Part shown: piece by piece, positions 1 to 8,845 of the stretch
Layout of the letters: the number at the start of each line of letters is the position of its first letter
Numbering within the stretch: the stretch's first letter is position 1
Source: Pseudomonas sp. HR96
Lineage (GTDB): Bacteria > Pseudomonadota > Gammaproteobacteria > Pseudomonadales > Pseudomonadaceae
Assembly (NCBI RefSeq): GCF_034059295.1
Contig: NZ_CP139141.1
Location: 3,269,001 to 3,333,000, forward strand
Direction: 5' to 3'
DNA length: 64,000 bases
Notes under the pieces: generated by a model
What the model saw: only the letters and a program-made list of their open reading frames with translations
The model's database searches: none
Told to the model about the DNA's origin: nothing
Made by a program: the position numbers and the translations under genes

Positions 1-1388
1 TGGTGCCAGTCGCTGGCCTGCTGCCAGGCCTGGCCAATGCGCAGGATCAGCGGTTCGGCAAAGGCTCGGCCGACGATTTGCACCGACACCGGCATGCCCT
101 GCCCGTCGAAGCCTGCGGGCAAGGCCACCGAGCACAGGTCGAGCAGGTTGGCGAAACGCCCGAGCAGTGCCAGCGGCGTGCCGTACTCGTCGACCTCGGC
201 CAGCGGCACACTGCCCACCGCGTTGGTCGGGAACACGCAAGCGTCGACGTTGAGCATGGCCTGGGCCATGGCCGCCCGGGCACTGCGCCGCTGGCGATGC
301 AGATCGATGTAGTCGCGCGCATCGATGGCCCGGCCCGCCAGCACCCGGCGGCGAACATGCGGGTCGAACTGCAGGTCGTCGCGCTCGAACAGGCTGCCCA
401 GGCTGGCGTAGCCCTCGGCGCTCATCAGCCCACCGGCCACGCGCATGCAGTGCTCCAGCGGCACCGGCAAAGGCTGCTCGACCAGTTGCAGACCCAGCGC
501 CTCGAGGCCTTGCAGGGTGCGGTCATAGACCGCCAGAACGTCGTCGGCGATGTTCACCCGCTCGGTTTGCGGCAGCACCCACAGGCGCAGGCCGGCCACC
601 GGCAGGCGCAGCCCGGCGGCGGCGCTGAATTGTGGCGCGCGCGCCGAGGCCGGGTCCAGCGGGTCGGCACCGAGCATCGCGTCGAGCATCCACGCGGCGT
701 CCTCGACGGTGTGGGTCAACGGCCCGACGGTGTCCAGGGTCGGGCACAGCTCGATCAAGCCATGCCGGCTGATCAGCCCGCGCGTGGTCTTGAGCCCCAC
801 CAGCCCGCACAATCCGGCCGGGATGCGCACCGAGCCACCGGTGTCGGTGCCGAGCGCGGCGCTGGCCAGGCCGCAGGCGACGGCTACCGCCGAACCGCTG
901 CTGGAGCCGCCGGGCGCACGATGCACCTCGCGATCCCAGGGGTTCCAGGGCGTGCCCATGACGGCGTTGGTGCCCCAGCCGCCGAAGGCGAATTCCACCG
1001 TGTGGGTCTTGCCCATGATTATCGCGCCGGCGCGTTGCAAGCGCCCGACGGCGGTGGCGGTGATCTGCGACCGGCGCGCGGGCAGCGCTCGCGAGCCGCC
1101 GGTGATGCGCTGCTGCTCGATCTCGAAAAGGTCCTTGATGGCCACGGGAATGCCGTGCAGCGGGCCCAGGTCGATGCCTGCCCGACGCTGCCGATCGGCC
1201 GCCTGCGCCGCCGCCAGGGCGCGCTCGTGGTAGGCCTCGACATAGGCGTTGAGCTGCGCATTGAAGCGCTCGATACGCGCCAGCTGCGCCGTCACCAGGC
1301 TTTCGCTGGTCAAGTCGCCGGCGCGCAGGGCCTGCTGCAGGCTGGCAATGCTGTGGGACGCCTGGGAGTCCAGTGAACGCATGGTCAT
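1..1388 (-). CDS. Amidase signature family hydrolase, truncated at the window edge
   Basis: About 462 residues are visible; the C-terminus runs off the left edge. It should hydrolyse an amide bond of a small molecule in the cytoplasm. The Ser-cisSer-Lys triad of the amidase signature family is complete: Lys85 in PVAIKDLF, the Ser-rich loop GGSSSGSA near residue 162, and the nucleophile Ser186 in GTDTGGSVR, with spacing like GatA and other amidases. It lies 4 bp downstream of an amino-acid-type ABC permease on the same strand, so it probably acts on the imported compound. No GatB or GatC partner is visible, which argues against the tRNA amidotransferase. The true substrate cannot be read from sequence. 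The start is the first ATG of MTMRSL; a second in-frame ATG lies two codons later. Confidence 0.88.
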   Translation of the reverse strand, partial: MTMRSLDSQASHSIASLQQALRAGDLTSESLVTAQLARIERFNAQLNAYVEAYHERALAAAQAADRQRRAGIDLGPLHGIPVAIKDLFEIEQQRITGGSRALPARRSQITATAVGRLQRAGAIIMGKTHTVEFAFGGWGTNAVMGTPWNPWDREVHRAPGGSSSGSAVAVACGLASAALGTDTGGSVRIPAGLCGLVGLKTTRGLISRHGLIELCPTLDTVGPLTHTVEDAAWMLDAMLGADPLDPASARAPQFSAAAGLRLPVAGLRLWVLPQTERVNIADDVLAVYDRTLQGLEALGLQLVEQPLPVPLEHCMRVAGGLMSAEGYASLGSLFERDDLQFDPHVRRRVLAGRAIDARDYIDLHRQRRSARAAMAQAMLNVDACVFPTNAVGSVPLAEVDEYGTPLALLGRFANLLDLCSVALPAGFDGQGMPVSVQIVGRAFAEPLILRIGQAWQQASDWH

Positions 1389-1392
1389 GGGG

Positions 1393-2076
1393 TCAACCTC
1401 GAAGACTTCTGCGGCCGCGGGACAGGCGTTGCTCGAGCAACCGCGACAGCAAGGACAATGGAAAGGCGATGGCGAAATAGAACAGCCCCACCAGCAAGAA
1501 AATATGCATCGGCAAAAAGCTTTCCGAGGCGATGGCGCGCGCCGCCAGCATCAACTCGTTGGTGGCGATCAGCGCGCACAGCGAGCTGTCCTTGAGGATT
1601 GCCACGTAGGCGTTCAGCAGCGGTGGCAACAGCGCCCGCACCGCCTGCGGCAGGACCACCCAACGCAGCGTCTGCCACGGCGTCAGGCCGCTGGCCAGAG
1701 CCGCTTCACGCTGACCACGGTGAATGGCGTCGAGCCCGCCACGGAGGATCTCGGCGATATAGGCGCTGCCCTGCAGGCCCAGGCCCAGCGCTCCGGCGAC
1801 AGCCCCGGAGAGAGTCAGGCCTGCGCTCGGCAAGGCGAAATACAGGGTCAGCAGCAGCGCCAGCAGCGGCACCGCACGCATCGCCTGGACGAAGCCCTGG
1901 GCCAGGCGACGCAGCGTGGCGAAAGGGCTCTTGAGCGCCCACACCAGCAACGCGCCAAGCACCAGCGCCAGGGCGAACGCGCTCAGGGAAACCTCGGCGG
2001 TGACCACGGCGCCCTGCAGCAACCGGGTGGTCCAGTCCGACCAATATTGCGGATATTGCTCGAAGAAATTGATCAT
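1393..2076 (-). CDS. ABC transporter permease, polar amino-acid (HisMQ) type
   Basis: This 227-residue inner-membrane permease begins MINFFEQYP and has five or so hydrophobic segments. The permease signature for ATPase contact is visible in the middle (REAALASGLTPWQTLRWVV, close to the EAA-G loop). Its start overlaps the stop of the previous permease by 4 bp (ATGA), showing translational coupling. The reading frame stays open far upstream, but that extension lies inside the neighbouring permease and is a shadow. With the second permease, the ATPase and the periplasmic protein it forms a four-gene importer of the histidine/glutamine family. The substrate is unknown; the adjacent amidase suggests an amide- or amino-acid-like compound. 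Confidence 0.9.
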   Translation of the reverse strand: MINFFEQYPQYWSDWTTRLLQGAVVTAEVSLSAFALALVLGALLVWALKSPFATLRRLAQGFVQAMRAVPLLALLLTLYFALPSAGLTLSGAVAGALGLGLQGSAYIAEILRGGLDAIHRGQREAALASGLTPWQTLRWVVLPQAVRALLPPLLNAYVAILKDSSLCALIATNELMLAARAIASESFLPMHIFLLVGLFYFAIAFPLSLLSRLLEQRLSRGRRSLRG

Positions 2077-2729
2077 CGACCCACTCCCAGACGTTTTTCC
2101 AGGCGCATGAAGCCCAACCCCACCGGCATGATCATCAGCGCGTAGAGCACCATCACCGCCAGGTAGATCAACGAGGTCTGGAAGGTCGAAGTGACCAGGT
2201 TGCGCGCCAGGAACATGATTTCCGGCACGGCGATGGCCGAGGCGATCGAGGTGTCCTTGATCAACTGCGTGACGTAATTGGCATAGGCCGGCAACGCGCA
2301 GCGCCAGGCCTGTGGCAGGAGGATGCAGGCGAGAATCTGGGTGCGGGTCAGGCCAACGGCCAGGCCCGCTTCGAACTGGCCGATGGGCAGGCCCTGCAAG
2401 GCGCCGCGAAAAATGTCGGCGAGCACCGCAGCGCCGACCAGGCTCAGGCCGATGATCGCCGCCAGCCATGCCGGCAGGTTGATACCGACATAGGACAGGC
2501 CGAAATAGATCAGGAACAAGTGAGCCAGCGCCGGCACATTGCGCATCCACTCGATGAAGCAGGCGATGGCTGCCAGTGGCCAACGGGCCTTGCTGAAGGT
2601 CAGCACGATGGCCAGCGCCACTGCGCCGATGCTGGCCAGGAGCAAGCTGCAGGCAGCGATCTGCAATGCGGTCAGCGCCCCTTTGAGCAGCACTGGCAAC
2701 AGGCCAAGGAAAGCTTGCAGGCCACTCAT
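2073..2729 (-). CDS. ABC transporter permease, polar amino-acid (HisMQ) type
   Basis: A 218-residue membrane protein beginning MSGLQAFLGLLP. It is the second permease of the importer and pairs with the 227-residue one to form a heterodimeric channel. Hydrophobic segments cover most of the length, and the cytoplasmic EAA-type loop appears as FEAGLAVGLTRTQILACILLPQA read across its core. It overlaps the ATPase gene by 4 bp upstream and the other permease by 4 bp downstream, so all three are translated as one unit. WMRNVPALAHLFLIYF near residue 60 is the usual conserved MRGTPLL-like segment of this permease family. Confidence 0.9.
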   Translation of the reverse strand: MSGLQAFLGLLPVLLKGALTALQIAACSLLLASIGAVALAIVLTFSKARWPLAAIACFIEWMRNVPALAHLFLIYFGLSYVGINLPAWLAAIIGLSLVGAAVLADIFRGALQGLPIGQFEAGLAVGLTRTQILACILLPQAWRCALPAYANYVTQLIKDTSIASAIAVPEIMFLARNLVTSTFQTSLIYLAVMVLYALMIMPVGLGFMRLEKRLGVGR

Positions 2730-3508
2730 GAGGCCTGCTCCCCGGCCATGCGCCCAAGAAAGCTGCGGGTGCGCTCGTGGCTGGGCTGATCGATCACCTG
2801 GGCCGAGGGCCCCTGCTCGACGATCAGCCCGCCGTCCATGAAGATCACCCGGTCGGCCACGTCGCGGGCGAAGCGCACCTCGTGGGTGACCATGATCATG
2901 CTGCGGCCCTCCTCGGCCAGTTCGCGGATCACCCCGAGCACCTCGCCGACCAGTTCCGGGTCCAGCGCCGAGGTGGGTTCGTCGAAGAGGATGACCTTGG
3001 GCTGCTGGGCCAACGCCCGGGCAATCGCCACGCGCTGTTGCTGGCCGCCGGAAAGTTGCTCGGGCCAGGCGTCGGCCTTGTGCCGCAGGTGGACCTTGTC
3101 GAGCATCGCCTCGGCGAGTTCATGCGCCTGCCTGCGCGGCATGCCGCGCGCCTTGATCGAGCCCAGGGCGACGTTGTCGCGCACGTTCAGGTGCGGCCAC
3201 AGGTTGAAACTCTGGAACACCATGGCGATTTCCAGCCGCTGCGGCGCCAGTTCGCGATCGCTCATCAAGCGCGCCATGGCGCCACTGCGCACCTGGCCGA
3301 TCAGCTCGTCGGCAAGCCAGACCTCGCCATCGCTGGGCTTTTCCAGGTAGTTGATGCAGCGCAGGCAGGTCGACTTGCCCGAGCCGCTGGGGCCGATCAG
3401 CGACAGCGTCTCGCCCGCTTCGAGTTGCAGGCTGATGCCCTTGAGCACCGACAGTTGGCCATAGTTCTTGTACAGGTCGTTTACGCGCAACAGGGCGGGC
3501 TGATTCAT
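2726..3508 (-). CDS. ABC transporter ATP-binding protein, polar amino-acid type
   Basis: The 260-residue ATPase has Walker A (GPSGSGKST), the Q-loop, the LSGGQQQRVAIARAL signature and Walker B (VILFDEPTSALD), all intact. It energises the two permeases that follow. The frame opens 21 bp further upstream, but an AAGGGG ribosome site sits 6 bp before the ATG of MNQPALL, so that start is preferred; the ATG two codons earlier lies against the ribosome site. The closest characterised families are GlnQ/HisP. The gene overlaps the next permease by 4 bp. Import substrate is not determined. Confidence 0.92.
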   Translation of the reverse strand: MNQPALLRVNDLYKNYGQLSVLKGISLQLEAGETLSLIGPSGSGKSTCLRCINYLEKPSDGEVWLADELIGQVRSGAMARLMSDRELAPQRLEIAMVFQSFNLWPHLNVRDNVALGSIKARGMPRRQAHELAEAMLDKVHLRHKADAWPEQLSGGQQQRVAIARALAQQPKVILFDEPTSALDPELVGEVLGVIRELAEEGRSMIMVTHEVRFARDVADRVIFMDGGLIVEQGPSAQVIDQPSHERTRSFLGRMAGEQAS

Positions 3509-3578
3509 TGGCATCCCCTTGGAGAACATCGAATCGACGAGCCGAGGCAGCCTGGCAGCCTGCCCCGGCCGGGCTGGC

Positions 3579-4448
3579 TTACTGGCAGCCGGGCAATGCC
3601 CAGCCTGCCGGACGGTCGACGTCCAGCCGCGGGTCGGAACCCTGCGGCTTGAACCAGACGTCCTGGGTCAGGCCGTAGCGCGCGCCGATGTCACGCATCT
3701 GGCAGGTCTTCCACATGGCGTCGATCTGCTGGTTGACCGCAGCCAGCAGCTGCGGATTGTCCTTGTTGAAGCCGAACACCACCTGGCCCAGCCCGGTCAG
3801 CAAGGGGAAGTCGGGGTCGTTGTCGGTGAAGGCGCTGAAATGCAGGTGCCATTGCGGGTTGCGCGACAGGGCGTACTGCATCACCGGCGGATCACCGATC
3901 ACCGCGTCGATCCGCCCGGCAATCAAGTCGCGCACGGCCGCATCCGAAGTGTCGTAAAGCGACACCTGCAAGCCATCGATCCTGCGCATCTCGGGAATGA
4001 AGGAAAAACCGGTGATGGTGCCGACCTTCTTGCCCTGCAGGTCCTTCAGGCTGTGCCAGTCGGTCTTGTCGGTCTGGGTAATGCCGTTCTTGAAATAGTG
4101 GATGGGGTCGCTGAGGTTCATGATCTTCGCGCGCTGCGCGGTCCAGCCCATGGTGCCGGCCATCACGTCCACGCGCCGGGCTTGCACCGAGGCGATGGTG
4201 CCGGACCACTCCATCAGCGCCGGTTTGACCTTGAGGCCCAGCTTGTCGGCGATCTGTTGCAGGATTTCACCGTCATAGCCGACCATCTTGCTATCTTGAT
4301 AGCCGGTGCCGGGCATGTCGCCGCTGAAGGCGATGGTGAAGCTGCCGGGCTCGACGGTATCCACCGCGAACGCCGGTGCCGCGCCGAGCAAAGTCGCGAG
4401 CAAGACCGCGCACAGGTTGGCCCGGCGTTGGTTTCTGGTAATTTTCAT
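3579..4448 (-). CDS. Periplasmic substrate-binding protein of amino-acid-type ABC importer
   Basis: A 289-residue family 3 solute-binding protein with a cleavable signal peptide (basic MKITRNQRR start, hydrophobic core, likely cut after AAPAFA near residue 28). The body begins with GSFTIAFSGDMPGTGY and shows the usual two-lobe pattern, including VDVMAGTMGWTAQRAKIMNLSDP and DLIAGRIDAVIGDPP. The amino-acid binders of this family normally carry an Arg and an Asp in those segments. It is the first gene of the importer operon on this strand, 70 bp before the ATPase, and would capture the ligand in the periplasm. The GlxA-type regulator starts 98 bp away on the other strand and may control it. Confidence 0.9.
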   Translation of the reverse strand: MKITRNQRRANLCAVLLATLLGAAPAFAVDTVEPGSFTIAFSGDMPGTGYQDSKMVGYDGEILQQIADKLGLKVKPALMEWSGTIASVQARRVDVMAGTMGWTAQRAKIMNLSDPIHYFKNGITQTDKTDWHSLKDLQGKKVGTITGFSFIPEMRRIDGLQVSLYDTSDAAVRDLIAGRIDAVIGDPPVMQYALSRNPQWHLHFSAFTDNDPDFPLLTGLGQVVFGFNKDNPQLLAAVNQQIDAMWKTCQMRDIGARYGLTQDVWFKPQGSDPRLDVDRPAGWALPGCQ

Positions 4449-4546
4449 GCGTTGCTCCTCGAACGATTTCTGGTCAACCGCGTGGTGTTTGGCAGGCCTT
4501 CATCCTAGGCCCGGGCCAGCACTGAACCGTTGGATGCTTTGCACGA

Positions 4547-5611
4547 ATGATTGAAGATTTGCGACATTCTCGAGACGCCATCGGCGACCTTGTCAGCCAG
4601 CTCGACGGCGGCCAGGCACGCCGTCCCCCACCCCGGCGCAGCGCCAGCGAGCTGTCGGTGGGCATCGTGCTGTGGCCACGCTTTCCCCTGCTGTCGCTGT
4701 CCGGGCTGACTGATGCGTTGCGCCATGCCGCCGACACCGGCGACCAGAGCAGGCCGATCCGTTGCCAATGGAAGGTGCTCGGCACGCCGGGCCAGCGGGT
4801 GATTTCCAGCGGTGGCCTGGACGTGCCGATCGACAGCGAGCTGGCCGACCCGCAGCGCTTCGATTATGTGGTGGTGATCGGCGGGCTGTTGAGCTCGCTG
4901 GACGAGGTGCCGAAGAGTTATCCGGCGTTTCTGCAGCAAGCGGCCGCCGCCGGTGTGCCGCTGATCGGGCTGTGCACCGGCAGCTTCGTGCTGGCGCGGC
5001 ACGGCCTCATGGCGGGCCGTACCGCCTGCGTGCATGCCTATCATGCCAACGACTGGCGACGCTTGTTCCCCAGCCTGCGCTTCGTCAGTCACAACGACTT
5101 CGTCATCGACCAGGACCGCATCACCTGCGCCGGCGGGGTATCGGTGATCGAACTGGCGATCCATCTGATCGAACTGCACTGTGGCCCGGACCGCGCCGGC
5201 AAGGTGGTGCACCAGATGACCGTGGCGAAAAGCGGCGGGCACAGCCTGATGGACCGGCGCAAGGCGCTGGGCTACGCCAGCTCGTCCAACCGGCGCCTGC
5301 ATGAAGCGATCATGCTGATGGAGGCGCACATCGCCGAGCCTCTGGAGATCGACGAGATCGCCCGCCGCCTGGGTACCAGCAAACGCCAGCTGGAGCGCCT
5401 GTTCGTCTGCGAAATCAGCACCAGCCCGGCGCGCTTCTACCGCCAGGTGCGCCTGCGCTTCGGCCGCTGGCTGCTGGTCAGCTCGGACCGCCAGGTGGGA
5501 GAAATCGCCTATGAATGCGGCTTCGCCGATGCAGCGCACTTCATTCGCTCGTTCCAGAGCCAGTTCGGCATGTCGCCGGGCAAGCTGAGAGCGGCGCTGA
5601 GCTCGGGTTGA
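4547..5611 (+). CDS. GlxA/FtrA-type transcriptional regulator (DJ-1/PfpI plus AraC domains)
   Basis: The 354-residue protein has an N-terminal DJ-1/PfpI-like domain (about residues 35-200, with SVGIVLWPRFPLLSLSG and the nucleophile-elbow-like GLCTGSF) and a C-terminal AraC double helix-turn-helix (about 250-345, with EIARRLGTSKRQLERLF and FADAAHFIRSFQSQFGMSPG). Such proteins, for example ArgR, CdhR and GbdR in Pseudomonas, activate catabolism of amino acids, carnitine or betaines. It is transcribed divergently from the importer and amidase operon, its most likely target. No strong ribosome site precedes the chosen ATG, so the first 20-30 residues are uncertain. Confidence 0.85.
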   Translation: MIEDLRHSRDAIGDLVSQLDGGQARRPPPRRSASELSVGIVLWPRFPLLSLSGLTDALRHAADTGDQSRPIRCQWKVLGTPGQRVISSGGLDVPIDSELADPQRFDYVVVIGGLLSSLDEVPKSYPAFLQQAAAAGVPLIGLCTGSFVLARHGLMAGRTACVHAYHANDWRRLFPSLRFVSHNDFVIDQDRITCAGGVSVIELAIHLIELHCGPDRAGKVVHQMTVAKSGGHSLMDRRKALGYASSSNRRLHEAIMLMEAHIAEPLEIDEIARRLGTSKRQLERLFVCEISTSPARFYRQVRLRFGRWLLVSSDRQVGEIAYECGFADAAHFIRSFQSQFGMSPGKLRAALSSG

Positions 5612-5627
5612 AACGCCCAACCAGCAT

Positions 5628-5652
5628 GCCGGCCTGGCGAGGCCAGGCCGGC
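5628..5652. terminator. Bidirectional hairpin terminator
   Basis: A perfect 11-bp stem (GCCGGCCTGGC paired with GCCAGGCCGGC) around a GAG loop. It lies between the convergent ends of the AraC-type regulator and the DUF3604 gene. No long T-run follows, so it could also be a degenerate REP-like element. Confidence 0.6.
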
Positions 5653-5661
5653 TCGATCAGC

Positions 5662-8037
5662 TCATTGCTCGAGCGAAACGAACAACGCCGAGGTCCACAC
5701 CCGCGACTGGTCGCGCTGGCGCGCGCAGATGAACAACGGATGCTCGCGCTCGGCGCCCAGGTTCAGGTCGGCCAAGGCGATGCGCCCGGCAACCGCACGC
5801 GGTAACGGCGCCTCAGTCATGCGCTCGACCGCCACCTGCAATTCGGCGCCTGGCAGCGGCTGGACCAGCGCGCCCTGGGCCAGGAGATCTTCGCCGCTCA
5901 GTTGCAGGTCGGCCTGCGGCGCATGCACGAACGGCTGCGGCTGGCTTGGGTCGCCGACCTTGACGTAATTGTCGATGCGACTGCGCACCTGCAGACGCGC
6001 ACCGGCCAACTGCGACAGCTCGATCTCGATACTGTCGGTATCGCCGTTGGTGTCGGTGCGAAACGCCAGGGTCGTGGCATCCTTGCGCCACAGGGTCTGC
6101 TCGGGATGGTCCAGACCCAGCCCGCGAAAGCCTTTGATCACGGCACCGGTGACCTGGATTTCGCCGGTCCAGTAAGCGCCACGGTAGCGGTCCTTGATCC
6201 GCGCACCGCCCAAGCGCACGCGGATGCGCTGGCTGGAATACCCGGCCTCTTCGTGCAGGTTGCGCGACCACAGCAACTGCTCGCCATCGTACAGGTCGAT
6301 CTGCTCCCAGCCACTGTCGCCCAGCAGGCGGTAGTCCAGCTGACCGTCGGCACGGGCACTGACCACTTCACCCATCAATTGCTCGCCATGGCGCAGGCTG
6401 GCAAAGGTACGCTCGCCGGTGGTGGCGAAGGTGCGTCGAGCGCGCAAGGCCTGGCCGACGCTGGCGCGGTCGAAGGCGCTGGCCAGTACCCCGGTCAAGC
6501 CGCCGCGCGAGCCGAACACGGCCGTCGCCGGAACACCACCGCCGCAGCGGCCCTGGTGCTCGTCACTGTTGGCTGCGGCACCTACCCGGTAACCGCGCTG
6601 CAGGGCCTCGGCGTACACCCAATGGAACTGTCCCCACGCCGAGCCGACTTCCACCAAGCGTTCCAGTTCCGGGTGATGCCAGTCCAGGTTGCAGCGCCGG
6701 CCGCCGACGTGCGGCATCATCAGGTGCCCTTCCGGGTCCTTGGCATACGCCGCATACAGTTCATCCACCGGCCAGGCGCCGGGCTTGATGGTGCCGGCGG
6801 TAAACTCGTTCCACTCGAACGAGCGCACCAGCCGCCCTTGATTGTCGAAAGGGAACTCTGGCTTGCGGTCGTGCAGGAACACTACGTTGCGATCGCCGCC
6901 GGCGCAGGAATTGCCACACCACTCGGTGCCGGGGTAGCAGACGAAGCGCCCAGGCTCGTTGAGCTCGGCAATCAGGGCGACGGCCTGATCCCAGCGCTGC
7001 TCGGTGATGTTGAAATCATTGGCGGTGTAGCCGAGCACATCGAGCCCGGCGACGTCGCGGCCGTAGCTGAGGTTGTAGAGGGTGTCGTTGGTGCCTACCG
7101 TGTCGTCGGAATGCACGTGCAGGTCGGCATACAGGGGCCGCAGCCCGGCGCCCGGTTCGTCGAGGGTCACGTAGGCCGTGGCGGCCAGCACCCCGGGCTG
7201 CGCCACCTCGGCCTGCAGTTGCCACTCGCCGACGCCGTCCAGCACCAGCGCACTCATGCGCACGACCGCCCAGCCCTGCTCGGCGAGGGTAAACGGCAAC
7301 GTACGCGCCTGCCCCTGCGGCCCTTGCAGGGTCAAGACGCCGGCCAGCGGCAACTGCCGACACGTGTTGCCCCAGGCGTCATCGGCGCGCACCAGCACGT
7401 CGAAGGCTTCGCCAGCGCTGAGCAGGCGCGGCGCGATCACCTGCAGACTGCTCGGCGCACCCGGCACGATATCGAGCAGCAGGTCGCCCGGCACCTCGGC
7501 AAATTTCGAGCTGCCCAGCGGGTCGATGAACAGGCGCAGGCGGAAATCCTTCTCGACGAAGCTCTGCACCCGCGTGCCGGCGCCGCCCTGACGGCGATCG
7601 CCAAGACGGATGATGATGCGGTCGCCCGGGTTCAGATAGCCGTCCACGATGTCGATAATCAGCGCCTTCTGGAACGGCCGTTCGTGGCCCTTCTGGTCGA
7701 AACGCACTTTGAGATACTGCACCGTTGCCTGGCTCTGCCCCGGCACCAGCGGGCCGGCCTGGTATTCGGCGCTGACGTAGTTGGCACCAGCCGGATTGGC
7801 CGTCTGGAACAGCGCCCAGTCGGAATAGAACTTGAAGGCCAGCTTGAGCCAGGCACCGTCGGCCAGGCCGCTGGCGCCGACCTCATAGACCAGGGTGATC
7901 TCATCCCACTGCCCGGCCACCAGGGTGTGCCGGTCGGCACTGAAACTGCCGAGGAACGGCCTCTGCTTGTTGCGCTCATAGAGGCCCTGCGGGGCGATGT
8001 AATGCCCGGCATCGCGCGGGTCGAAAGTCGTACTCAA
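5662..8037 (-). CDS. DUF3604 family protein, PHP/amidohydrolase-like metal enzyme
   Basis: A 791-residue protein of unproven function. The first 290 residues are beta-rich, with an Ig-like stretch around LVRADDAWGNTC. The DUF3604 core follows and carries the metal-ligand pattern of the PHP superfamily: DLHVHSDD (His307, His309), GTEWCGN, MPHVGG (His443) and NSDEHQGR (Asp492, His494). The C-terminal part is again beta-rich. There is no signal peptide, so the protein is probably cytoplasmic. A TTG start with GAGGTG 5 bp upstream fits best. It lies 46 bp downstream of a sulfonate/nitrate-type ABC importer, implying hydrolysis of what that importer brings in. This is inference; no DUF3604 substrate is assumed. 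Confidence 0.8.
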   Translation of the reverse strand: MSTTFDPRDAGHYIAPQGLYERNKQRPFLGSFSADRHTLVAGQWDEITLVYEVGASGLADGAWLKLAFKFYSDWALFQTANPAGANYVSAEYQAGPLVPGQSQATVQYLKVRFDQKGHERPFQKALIIDIVDGYLNPGDRIIIRLGDRRQGGAGTRVQSFVEKDFRLRLFIDPLGSSKFAEVPGDLLLDIVPGAPSSLQVIAPRLLSAGEAFDVLVRADDAWGNTCRQLPLAGVLTLQGPQGQARTLPFTLAEQGWAVVRMSALVLDGVGEWQLQAEVAQPGVLAATAYVTLDEPGAGLRPLYADLHVHSDDTVGTNDTLYNLSYGRDVAGLDVLGYTANDFNITEQRWDQAVALIAELNEPGRFVCYPGTEWCGNSCAGGDRNVVFLHDRKPEFPFDNQGRLVRSFEWNEFTAGTIKPGAWPVDELYAAYAKDPEGHLMMPHVGGRRCNLDWHHPELERLVEVGSAWGQFHWVYAEALQRGYRVGAAANSDEHQGRCGGGVPATAVFGSRGGLTGVLASAFDRASVGQALRARRTFATTGERTFASLRHGEQLMGEVVSARADGQLDYRLLGDSGWEQIDLYDGEQLLWSRNLHEEAGYSSQRIRVRLGGARIKDRYRGAYWTGEIQVTGAVIKGFRGLGLDHPEQTLWRKDATTLAFRTDTNGDTDSIEIELSQLAGARLQVRSRIDNYVKVGDPSQPQPFVHAPQADLQLSGEDLLAQGALVQPLPGAELQVAVERMTEAPLPRAVAGRIALADLNLGAEREHPLFICARQRDQSRVWTSALFVSLEQ

Positions 8038-8083
8038 GGGGCACCTCGGTGGGGTTGCGGGTGATCAAGCGAGAAAGGAAAAA

Positions 8084-8845
8084 TCAATGCGCGCGCCAGG
8101 CCTGGTAATGCCGCTCGATGCGGCGAAACACCAGGCTCTCCATGAGCCAGGCAAGCAGGCCGATCATCACGATGCCGAGCAGCACCTGGCTGGCGTTGCC
8201 GATCTGGCCGCCCATGGACACCATCCAGCCGATGCCCTGGGAGGCGCCGATCATTTCCGCGGCCACCAGCGCTCGCCAGCCTTGGCTGAAGCCGATGCGC
8301 AGCGCAGCGGTGAGAAACGGCAGCGACGCCGGCAGATACACGTAAGCCAGCAGTTGCCAGCGGTTGGCGCCCAAGGTCCGTGCGGCGCGTACCTCACCGC
8401 CGCGGATACCCTGCACGCCTTCTTGCAGGGTCACGGCCATGGGGAATACCGCAGCGATGAAGATCACCAGCACAATGGAAACGAAACCCAGGCCGAAGAT
8501 GATCAGGATCAACGGCGCCCAGGCGATCGGCGGAATCGCCATGAACAGGCTGTTGAGCGGCGCAATGAAGTCGCGAAACCGCCGCGACAGGCCGCCGCTG
8601 GCGCCAAGCAACACGGCCACCAGCACCGCCGCACAGAAACCGGCGAGTTCCTCCAGCAGGCTCGCGCGCACCTGTTTGAGCAGCGAGCCGTCGGCAAGCC
8701 AGCGCATGGCCTCGGCGCCGACCACCCAGGGTTGTGGCAACACATAGCTGGGGAAACGACTGGCCAGGGCGATCCATACCAGCAGCAGGAACGGCAGCGA
8801 GGCCCAGCCCCAATTGGGTTTGGCAAGATTCATCAACCGGCTCAC
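8084..8845 (-). CDS. ABC transporter permease, SsuC/TauC type
   Basis: A 253-residue inner-membrane permease with about six hydrophobic segments and the ATPase-contact loop AARTLGANRWQLLAYVYLPASLPF, typical of the nitrate/sulfonate/taurine branch. The start is a GTG that overlaps the stop of the binding-protein gene by 4 bp (GTGA), with GGAGAAAG about 9 bp upstream. It forms an importer with the neighbouring binding protein and ATPase. The gene order DUF3604, permease, binding protein, ATPase on one strand suggests one transcript started near 10.7 kb. Confidence 0.9.
   Translation of the reverse strand: MSRLMNLAKPNWGWASLPFLLLVWIALASRFPSYVLPQPWVVGAEAMRWLADGSLLKQVRASLLEELAGFCAAVLVAVLLGASGGLSRRFRDFIAPLNSLFMAIPPIAWAPLILIIFGLGFVSIVLVIFIAAVFPMAVTLQEGVQGIRGGEVRAARTLGANRWQLLAYVYLPASLPFLTAALRIGFSQGWRALVAAEMIGASQGIGWMVSMGGQIGNASQVLLGIVMIGLLAWLMESLVFRRIERHYQAWRAH

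Noticed and set aside
1393..2757. A 454-codon fusion of the two ABC permeases
   Set aside because: The upstream 227 codons lie in a different frame from the second permease and lack its motifs. The ATGA overlap and MINFF start define the real gene.
5902..8064. A 720-codon plus-strand frame opposite the DUF3604 gene
   Set aside because: Same kind of shadow; the minus-strand protein carries the metal-ligand motifs and is in an operon.
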